Shown: piece after piece, positions 33,844 to 40,693 of the stretch
How positions within the stretch are numbered: the first letter of the stretch is position 1
Layout: each line of letters opens with the position of its first letter
NCBI RefSeq assembly: GCF_014596745.1
Contig: NZ_JABTCF010000001.1
Span: 496,001 to 560,000, forward strand
DNA: 64,000 bases
Reading direction: 5' to 3'
DNA from: Maribacter aquimaris
GTDB lineage: Bacteria > Bacteroidota > Bacteroidia > Flavobacteriales > Flavobacteriaceae
Translations under genes and position numbers: made by a program
Notes under the pieces: model-generated
The model's database searches: none
What the model was told of the DNA's origin: nothing
Seen by the model: only the letters and a program-made list of their open reading frames with translations

Positions 33844-34992
33844 ATGAGATCCACTGTACTGCTTTCCCTGATTTTCTGTTTGTTTCTTTCCTGTAAGGAA
33901 AAGACAAAGGATACCTTGCCACCAACATTGGAATCCAAAACCATTGCTATTGAATATGCAAAAGGATTTACCATAGAAAAAACAGGTTCTGGGGTTACCA
34001 TTATCACGGTTTCCTCTCCTTGGCCCAATGCCAAGACCAATTTTAAATATGCGCTGGTCCCCAAAGACAAAATGGCCTCGATTACCCTAAACCAAGAAGA
34101 ATATAATGCCATAATCGGGGTACCCGTAAACAATATCGTCACGACTTCGACCACGCACATCCCATCATTGGAATCCCTTGGGGTTATTGATGCCTTAAAG
34201 GGCTTTCCGGACACCCAGTATGTATCTTCGGTGAAAACCCGGGAACTTATAGAGGCTGGCAAAATAAAGGAATTGGGGAACAATGAAACCATCAATACCG
34301 AAATGGTCATTGAATTGAATCCAGAGGTTGTTTTCGGTTTCACTATCAATAACCAAAACAAAGCCTATGAGACCTTACAACGTTCCAATATCCCTGTAGT
34401 TTACAATGGGGACTGGACAGAGGAAACCCCTTTGGGCAAAGCGGAATGGATCAAGTTTTTTGCTCCCTTCTTTCAAAAGGAACAAGTGGCAGACAGTATT
34501 TTCAAGGAGATTTCCGATGCCTACAACGAAGTGAAATCGATGGCGAAGAACTCAAAGAACAAACCTACTGTTTTAAGTGGCGCCCTTTATAAGGATGTAT
34601 GGTACCTACCTGGTGGGAATAGCTGGGGTGCCATGTTTTTGAAGGATGCCAATGTAGTTTACCCTTGGTCCACAACGGATCAGACCGGTAGCCTTAATTT
34701 AAGTATAGAAAGTGTTTTGGCCAAGGGCATAGATACCGATTATTGGATTTCACCATCCCAATTCACTTCCTATCAGGAAATGGAAGACGCCAATCGACAT
34801 TACCTAAAATTTAAGGCTTTCCAAAATAAGAATGTATATACCTTTGCAAAAACAAAAGGTGCAACTGGTGGTTTACTTTATTTTGAGTTGGGACCCAATA
34901 GGCCCGATTTAATATTGAAAGATCTTATCCATATATTCCACCCTGAAATATTGCCCGAACATGAATTGTTTTTCTTTAAGCCGTTGAATTAA
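33844..34992 (+). CDS. btuF: ABC transporter substrate-binding lipoprotein (cobalamin/iron-siderophore type)
   Basis: The 382-residue protein has a lipobox (FCLFLSC) and the fold of type III periplasmic binding proteins (PBP, FecB/BtuF group): TTSTTHIPSLESLGVID, NTEMVIELNPEVVFGF, then a helical linker and a second lobe with WYLPGGNSWGAMFLKDA. Siderophore and B12 binding proteins look alike; the neighbouring cobalamin riboswitch and BtuB-like receptor make B12 the better guess. Its stop codon directly touches the start of the permease gene. No riboswitch is seen on this strand. Confidence 0.88.
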   Translation: MRSTVLLSLIFCLFLSCKEKTKDTLPPTLESKTIAIEYAKGFTIEKTGSGVTIITVSSPWPNAKTNFKYALVPKDKMASITLNQEEYNAIIGVPVNNIVTTSTTHIPSLESLGVIDALKGFPDTQYVSSVKTRELIEAGKIKELGNNETINTEMVIELNPEVVFGFTINNQNKAYETLQRSNIPVVYNGDWTEETPLGKAEWIKFFAPFFQKEQVADSIFKEISDAYNEVKSMAKNSKNKPTVLSGALYKDVWYLPGGNSWGAMFLKDANVVYPWSTTDQTGSLNLSIESVLAKGIDTDYWISPSQFTSYQEMEDANRHYLKFKAFQNKNVYTFAKTKGATGGLLYFELGPNRPDLILKDLIHIFHPEILPEHELFFFKPLN

Positions 34993-36024
34993 TTGGAAAA
35001 TACCGCTAAATACAAAGTTTCTTTACTCCTACTGGTACTGGCATTGGCTATTTGTTTTGTGTTGAACATTAGCCTTGGTTCCGTATCCATTCCCTTTAAG
35101 GGCACTTTAAATGTAATTCTTGGGCGCGAAGTTGCCCATGATTCATGGGAATATATCGTTTGGAATTATCGTATCCCCAAAGCTTTCACCGCTATTCTTG
35201 TGGGCAGTGGACTTGCCCTCAGCGGGCTTTTGATGCAAACCCTGTTCAGAAACCCCTTAGCAGGCCCTTTTGTATTGGGAATCAGCTCAGGTGCGAGTTT
35301 AGGGGCAGCTTTATTGATTATGGGCAGTGCCCTAATTTCCAGTTTGTTTTCCTATGGAATGGTCAACGATGTTTCTTTGGCTGTAGCCGCCAGTATCGGA
35401 AGTTTTTCCGTTCTTTTGGTGGTGGTGGTGGTTTCTTACCGTATCAAGGACACTATGGCCCTGTTGATCATAGGCCTCATGTTCGGAAGCATAACGGCCG
35501 CAATTGTTAGCGTGCTTTCCTATTTTACCGATGCCGAGAAACTGCAACAATACATTTATTGGTCCTTTGGTAGTGTGGGCAACCTCTCCTGGTCCCAATT
35601 ACTGCTACTATTGATCATTATCCTTATTGGGATTGTCCTAAGTATTGTATCCATAAAACCCTTGAATGCATTTCTTTTGGGGGAAAACTATGCCCAAAGT
35701 TTGGGGGTCAACCTAAAAAGATCCCGTTATAAAATCATTATTGCCACGGGATTGTTGGCCGGGGGCATTACCGCTTTTGCTGGTCCGATTGCCTTTATCG
35801 GATTGGCAGTACCCCATTTGACGAGACAAATATTCAATACCACAGACCATAAGGTTTTGGTCCCCGCTGTACTGGTCTATGGTGCCATTTTAATGTTGAT
35901 ATGCGATACCATAGCCCAATTGCCCACTTCAGCAAATGTATTGCCCATCAACGCCATTACCTCCATCGTGGGTGCCCCCGTGGTCATTTGGCTATTGGTA
36001 AGAAAAAAGAAAATGATCTTTTAA
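34993..36024 (+). CDS. btuC: FecCD/BtuC family ABC transporter permease
   Basis: The 343-residue protein has about ten membrane segments and the FecCD/BtuC signatures RIPKAFTAILVGSGLALSG, LLMQTLFRNPLAGPFVLGISSGAS (quoted in part), and GPIAFIGLAVPHLTRQIF. It forms the inner-membrane channel of the importer as a dimer. The start is TTG at 34993, directly behind the TAA of the binding-protein gene (TAATTG), which points to re-initiation of the same ribosomes. No in-frame ATG lies near. Confidence 0.92.
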   Translation: MENTAKYKVSLLLLVLALAICFVLNISLGSVSIPFKGTLNVILGREVAHDSWEYIVWNYRIPKAFTAILVGSGLALSGLLMQTLFRNPLAGPFVLGISSGASLGAALLIMGSALISSLFSYGMVNDVSLAVAASIGSFSVLLVVVVVSYRIKDTMALLIIGLMFGSITAAIVSVLSYFTDAEKLQQYIYWSFGSVGNLSWSQLLLLLIIILIGIVLSIVSIKPLNAFLLGENYAQSLGVNLKRSRYKIIIATGLLAGGITAFAGPIAFIGLAVPHLTRQIFNTTDHKVLVPAVLVYGAILMLICDTIAQLPTSANVLPINAITSIVGAPVVIWLLVRKKKMIF

Positions 36025-36031
36025 TGAAGGT

Positions 36032-36829
36032 ATGAACAAGAAAATAATAGCACATACCGCCCTAAAAGTCAAAGACCTAAGTATTGGTTACTTCTCGAAA
36101 AAGAGTACCACCGTAATCGCTGACGGGATAAACTTTCAGTTACAGCAAGGGGAATTGGCCGCAATCATCGGGGTAAACGGTATTGGAAAGTCGACCCTAC
36201 TGAGAACATTAGGAAACGTACAAGCGAAATTGTCGGGTTCAATACAATTGGATGGAAAGGACTTAAAGAGTTATACACCGATTGAAATGGCATCGACCAT
36301 AAGTGTGGTACTCACCGAGCCTCTAGCCTCAAAAAACCTTACGGTCATAGAACTTATTGCCTTAGGAAGGCAGCCCTATACCAATTGGATCGGTAGATTA
36401 TCGGAAACGGACAAAACCAAGATACAAGAAGCTATTGGCATGGTAGGACTACAGTCCTTAAAAAACAAAAAATGTTACGAGCTTAGTGATGGGCAACTGC
36501 AACGGGTTATGATCGCAAGGGCTTTGGCCCAAGACACTTCGATCATATTATTGGATGAACCCACCTCCCATTTAGACCTTCACCACAAGGTTCAAATTTT
36601 AAAACTTCTAAAGCATATTGCCCATAAAACCTCTAAAACCATATTGGTGACCAGTCATGAGATTGAAATGGCCATACAGCTTTGTGACAAGATCCTTATC
36701 ATGAACAAGGGTTCCCATGAGTTCGGCGAGCCCTGTGAATTGATCCAAAAAAAGTCTTTTGAACGACTTTTCCCATCTGATACGGTGACATTCGATCCAA
36801 AAACAGGTTCATTTAAAATAAAAAAGTAA
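36032..36829 (+). CDS. btuD: ABC transporter ATP-binding protein, BtuD-like
   Basis: The 265-residue ATPase has Walker A GVNGIGKS (47-54), the signature LSDGQLQRV, Walker B IILLDEPTSHLD and the H-loop in VTSHE. The Q-loop is in VVLTEP. It energises the BtuC-like permease. The gene is seven bases behind btuC. A substrate other than B12, such as a siderophore, cannot be ruled out from the ATPase alone. Confidence 0.92.
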   Translation: MNKKIIAHTALKVKDLSIGYFSKKSTTVIADGINFQLQQGELAAIIGVNGIGKSTLLRTLGNVQAKLSGSIQLDGKDLKSYTPIEMASTISVVLTEPLASKNLTVIELIALGRQPYTNWIGRLSETDKTKIQEAIGMVGLQSLKNKKCYELSDGQLQRVMIARALAQDTSIILLDEPTSHLDLHHKVQILKLLKHIAHKTSKTILVTSHEIEMAIQLCDKILIMNKGSHEFGEPCELIQKKSFERLFPSDTVTFDPKTGSFKIKK

Positions 36830-36892
36830 CCCTGGGTGGTTTAAATTTTTAAAGTCAAACCTTTATCTTTACTCCAAAGAAGTATTACCCTA

Positions 36893-38239
36893 ATGAATGT
36901 ATATCTCATATATCTGCTTATTGGACTCATATGCCTGGCCATTGGTTATTTCTTGGGCAATTACATCCAAAACCTAAAAACAAAATCGAACCAAAGCACC
37001 TTGGAAGAGGAAATTAGACAGCTTGCGCTTTCCAATACCAATTTGGAAAATCGGATCCTAAGCCTGGAAAATGAAAAAGACGAACTGCGTTCGGAAAAGG
37101 AACACCTAGGCAATGAAATTGTTAGATACCAGTCGGACTTAGAGCATTTGGACTTGAAGAACAAGGAACAAAAGGCGGAAGTCGAAAAATTACAGGAAAA
37201 GTTCACCAAGGAATTTGAGAATTTAGCCAATAAGATCTTGGATGAAAAAAGCACCAAATTTACCGAGCAGAACCAAATAAACATCAAAAACCTGCTCTCA
37301 CCCCTACAGGAAAAAATAAAAACGTTTGAAGAAAAGGTAGAGACTTCACAAAAAGAAAGTATCAGTATGCACTCTGCCTTAAAAGAACAGTTGCTCAACC
37401 TTCAAAGTCAAAACCTTAAAATCACCCAAGAAGCTGAAAACTTGACCAAAGCCCTTAAAGGGGATAGTAAAATGCAAGGGAATTGGGGCGAATTGGTCTT
37501 GGAGCGTGTTCTTGAAAAATCAGGTTTGGAAAAAGACCGCGAATATTCCGTTCAACAAAGTTTTACCCGTGAGGATGGATCCCGTGTACTACCCGATGTC
37601 ATCATCAACCTTCCGGATGGGAAAAAGATGGTGGTCGATTCCAAGGTATCACTCACCGACTATGAGCGTTATATCAATGCAGAGGATGACTTACGGGAGA
37701 AATTCCTAAAAGACCATATCAACTCCATTCGTAGGCACGTAGACCAATTATCCGCCAAAAAATATGAGGATCTGTACGAAATGGAGAGTCCCGACTTTGT
37801 CTTGATGTTCATTCCCATAGAACCAGCTTTTGCCATTGCAATAAACCATGACAACTCCCTGTACAACAAGGCTTTTGAACAGAATATCGTAATTGTGACA
37901 CCATCTACCCTATTGGCCACTTTACGGACCATCGATAGCATGTGGAACAACGAAAAACATCAAAGAAATGCCATTGAAATTGCCCGGCAAGCTGGAGCTC
38001 TATATGACAAATTCGAAGGTTTTGTGACCGACTTGACCAGAGTGGGCAAAAAAATGGACGAAGCCAAGAGTGAGTACAAAGGCGCCATGAATAAATTAGT
38101 AGAAGGTCGTGGCAATTTAGTGACCAGTATCGAAAAACTCAAAAAAATGGGGGCCAAAGCTAAAAAATCCCTTCCAGAACCTATTCTGAAACGCGCCCAG
38201 GAAGATGATTTTGAGGAAGAACCTAAACTTAAGTTATGA
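36893..38239 (+). CDS. rmuC: DNA recombination protein RmuC
   Basis: The 448-residue protein has an N-terminal membrane segment (about 3-22), a long coiled coil (about 25-190, rich in Glu, Lys and Leu heptads) and the RmuC nuclease-like core with GNWGELVLERVLEKSG, PDVIINLPDGKKMVVDSKVSL (quoted in part) and DFVLMFIPIEPAF. RmuC limits inversions at short inverted repeats and is thought to be a nuclease. It overlaps the next small gene by four bases (ATGA), so translation is coupled. Confidence 0.95.
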   Translation: MNVYLIYLLIGLICLAIGYFLGNYIQNLKTKSNQSTLEEEIRQLALSNTNLENRILSLENEKDELRSEKEHLGNEIVRYQSDLEHLDLKNKEQKAEVEKLQEKFTKEFENLANKILDEKSTKFTEQNQINIKNLLSPLQEKIKTFEEKVETSQKESISMHSALKEQLLNLQSQNLKITQEAENLTKALKGDSKMQGNWGELVLERVLEKSGLEKDREYSVQQSFTREDGSRVLPDVIINLPDGKKMVVDSKVSLTDYERYINAEDDLREKFLKDHINSIRRHVDQLSAKKYEDLYEMESPDFVLMFIPIEPAFAIAINHDNSLYNKAFEQNIVIVTPSTLLATLRTIDSMWNNEKHQRNAIEIARQAGALYDKFEGFVTDLTRVGKKMDEAKSEYKGAMNKLVEGRGNLVTSIEKLKKMGAKAKKSLPEPILKRAQEDDFEEEPKLKL

Positions 38240-38601
38240 AAAAAGCCTTTGTATTGACCCTAACGGCCATCGTGATCATTTTTCTTTTGATATACGCTTT
38301 TATTTACTTTGTGCCTTATAGTGAAGGGGTCCGTTCCGGTGAATTGATCAAAGTAAGCCGTAAAGGGGTCTTTGCCAAAACTTGGGAAGGTGAAATAAGC
38401 CAAGGGATTTCAGGGGCCCAAATATTCTCTTTTTCCATACTTGACAAGGATAAGGAAACCATTGACAAACTGAAGCAATATCAAGGGAATTACGTAAAAC
38501 TGGTGTATGTTGAACGTTATGCCACTTTTTTCTGGTTGGGGGACACCAAGTTCTTCGTTACCAATGTTGAGAAAGAACAATCACCGCATTTTAGACAATA
38601 G
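38236..38601 (+). CDS. Small membrane-anchored protein of unknown function
   Basis: The 121-residue protein has one N-terminal membrane segment (about 5-27) and a soluble domain with EGVRSGELIKVSRKGVFAKTWEGEIS, given here only by its ends EGVRSG and EGEIS, then VKLVYVERYATFFWLGDTKF. I recognise the pattern from Bacteroidota but know no function for it. It starts inside the end of rmuC and ends four bases before the thioesterase gene, so rmuC, this gene, the thioesterase and gnd may form one transcript. Confidence 0.8.
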   Translation: MKKAFVLTLTAIVIIFLLIYAFIYFVPYSEGVRSGELIKVSRKGVFAKTWEGEISQGISGAQIFSFSILDKDKETIDKLKQYQGNYVKLVYVERYATFFWLGDTKFFVTNVEKEQSPHFRQ

Positions 38602-38604
38602 CAA

Positions 38605-39153
38605 ATGAAAAAATTTAAATCTGCTGAGGAATCACATGTCTCCATTACGGAATTGATGCTTCCCTCCCATTCCAATTTTAGTGGTAAGGTCCACGGTGGA
38701 CATATTCTCAACCTAATGGATCAAATCGCATTTGCCTGCTCTTCGAAACACTCCCAACATTATTGCGTAACGGCATCGGTGAACAAGGTTGATTTTTTGA
38801 ACCCCATCGAAGTCGGTGAACTGGTTACCCTACGGGCCTCCATAAATTACACGGGGAGAACCTCAATGGTGGTTGGGGTACGTGTAGAATCGGAAAACAT
38901 TACCACAGGGGAGAAAAAACATTGCAACTCTTCTTATTTTACCATGGTCGCTAAAGACGACAATGGCAAAAACGTACCCGTACCTGGTTTGATCATAAAA
39001 GACCATCAGGGCGTAAGGCGATTCAGTCGTAGTATGAGACGTAAAGAGCAAGCAACAAAGAGAAGTTCCAAATTCAAGGCCGAAACGTTTAAGACCGATG
39101 ATCATTTGGAAAATCTGGTAGCGGAAAATGTAAAAATTGAATTGACTATATAA
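38605..39153 (+). CDS. Acyl-CoA thioesterase (hotdog fold)
   Basis: The 182-residue protein has a single hotdog domain with the active-site region VHGGHILNLMDQIAFACS and the strand block YTGRTSMVVGVRVESEN. This resembles YciA/ACOT-type thioesterases that cut acyl-CoA to free acid and CoA in the cytosol. A basic C-terminal tail of about 45 residues (RRFSRSMRRKEQATKRS) goes beyond the fold. The gene stands between a small unknown gene and gnd with gaps of 3 and 10 bases. Confidence 0.92.
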   Translation: MKKFKSAEESHVSITELMLPSHSNFSGKVHGGHILNLMDQIAFACSSKHSQHYCVTASVNKVDFLNPIEVGELVTLRASINYTGRTSMVVGVRVESENITTGEKKHCNSSYFTMVAKDDNGKNVPVPGLIIKDHQGVRRFSRSMRRKEQATKRSSKFKAETFKTDDHLENLVAENVKIELTI

Positions 39154-39163
39154 TTTTAGGTTT

Positions 39164-40576
39164 ATGGGACAAAAAAGGTATGATTTTGGATTGGTTGGAC
39201 TTGGGGTCATGGGACGTAATTTCATTTTGAATGTCGCAGACAAAGGCTTTTCGGCATTTGGCCATGATCTGGACGGGGACAAGGTGGCGTCCCTTCTGGA
39301 AGAAGGTGGAAATACCGATAAAATCAATGCTTCAACAGATGGCAAAACCTTTGTGGAATCCTTATCGTGCCCCCGAAAGCTAATGCTTTTAGTGCCCGCT
39401 GGCAAAGCTGTCGATGCTGTTATTGAGGGACTTCTACCTTATTTAGATCAAGGGGATATTATTATTGATGGTGGAAATTCATTTTATAGGGATACGGATA
39501 GAAGGGAGTCCTATTTAAAATCGAAAGGAATACATTTCTTCGGTGCCGGGGTTTCAGGAGGTGCCAAAGGAGCCAGACGTGGCCCAAGTATCATGCCTGG
39601 GGGCTCCAAAGAAGCTTACCAAGAGGTGAAACCCATATTCGAAGCTGTAGCCGCCAATTTTAACGGTGAGGCCTGTGTAGCCTATTTAGGTCCTAAATCA
39701 GCAGGAAACTACGTTAAAATGGTCCACAACGGCATTGAATACGGATTGATGCAGTTGACTTCCGAGATCTATGATATCCTAAAAAAAGCCGGGAATTATT
39801 CCAATCCAGAATTACAGCAACTTTTTGACTCATGGAACCGCGGTCGGTTACAATCGTTCCTGGTTGAGATCACCGCAGACATCCTAAAAAAGAAAGACGA
39901 TAAGACCGAAGGGTATTTGGTCGATATGATCCTGGATAAGGCCAAACAAAAGGGTACCGGTAAATGGACTTCCCAAAATGCAATGGACTTGGGCATTCCC
40001 ATACCTACGATTGATGTCGCAGTGAGTATGCGGGAACTTTCGGCCTTAAAAGAGGAACGTCTTCAGGCCCATTCCATGTACCCTAAGAAAGAGTTTGAAA
40101 AAATGGATAAGGAAGCATTGGGGAAATGGGCTGAGGAAGCCTTATATTTTGGCTTTATACTTACCTACGCCCAAGGTTTTCATCAATTGACCGAGGCTTC
40201 CAAAGAATATGGTTACGAACTCAATATGCCAACCGTGGCCAAAATATGGCGTGCCGGTTGTATTATCAGGGCTGGACTTTTGGCAGACATCGCCAAGGCT
40301 TTCGACAAAAACAAAAGTACCACCCACTTGGTATTGAATGAGGATTTTGCCGCCAAGATCAAACCTACACTGCCTGCTGTTCGCCATCTGGTAGCCTTTG
40401 CCGTAAACAATGGAATACCGCTTCCCGGATTAAGTAATGCGTTAACCTATTTTGATGGTTTCACTACAAACCGCTTGCCCTTGAACCTGATCCAGGCCCA
40501 AAGGGATTACTTTGGCTCCCACACCTATGAACGCACCGATATGAACGGTATTTTCCATACCGATTGGGAGATTTAA
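39164..40576 (+). CDS. gnd: 6-phosphogluconate dehydrogenase, decarboxylating
   Basis: The 470-residue protein is of normal length. It oxidises 6-phosphogluconate to ribulose 5-phosphate and CO2 with NADP in the pentose phosphate pathway. It has the Rossmann motif GLGVMGRNF, GGNSFYRDTDRR, GAGVSGGAKGARRGPSIMPGG (one residue beyond the usual quote length is omitted by giving GAGVSGG and GPSIMPGG), YVKMVHNGIEYG with the catalytic lysine, and the C-terminal TNRLPLNLIQAQRDYFG. The stretch SGGAKGARRG differs from the common SGGEEGAR. The gene ends at a perfect 19-base terminator. Confidence 0.97.
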   Translation: MGQKRYDFGLVGLGVMGRNFILNVADKGFSAFGHDLDGDKVASLLEEGGNTDKINASTDGKTFVESLSCPRKLMLLVPAGKAVDAVIEGLLPYLDQGDIIIDGGNSFYRDTDRRESYLKSKGIHFFGAGVSGGAKGARRGPSIMPGGSKEAYQEVKPIFEAVAANFNGEACVAYLGPKSAGNYVKMVHNGIEYGLMQLTSEIYDILKKAGNYSNPELQQLFDSWNRGRLQSFLVEITADILKKKDDKTEGYLVDMILDKAKQKGTGKWTSQNAMDLGIPIPTIDVAVSMRELSALKEERLQAHSMYPKKEFEKMDKEALGKWAEEALYFGFILTYAQGFHQLTEASKEYGYELNMPTVAKIWRAGCIIRAGLLADIAKAFDKNKSTTHLVLNEDFAAKIKPTLPAVRHLVAFAVNNGIPLPGLSNALTYFDGFTTNRLPLNLIQAQRDYFGSHTYERTDMNGIFHTDWEI

Positions 40577-40607
40577 AAAACTATAACCCAAAGAATTGAG
40601 GCAATAT

Positions 40608-40648
40608 AATAAGGGCTATTTAAACAGTGTGTTTAAATAGCCCTTATT
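40608..40648. terminator. Bidirectional terminator between gnd and carB
   Basis: A perfect inverted repeat of 19 bases (AATAAGGGCTATTTAAACA and its complement TGTTTAAATAGCCCTTATT) with a GTG loop lies between the two converging genes. Confidence 0.92.
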
Positions 40649-40693
40649 CAATACAAAGTACACTAATTACTTCGTTGGAGTGCTGATTTTTTA

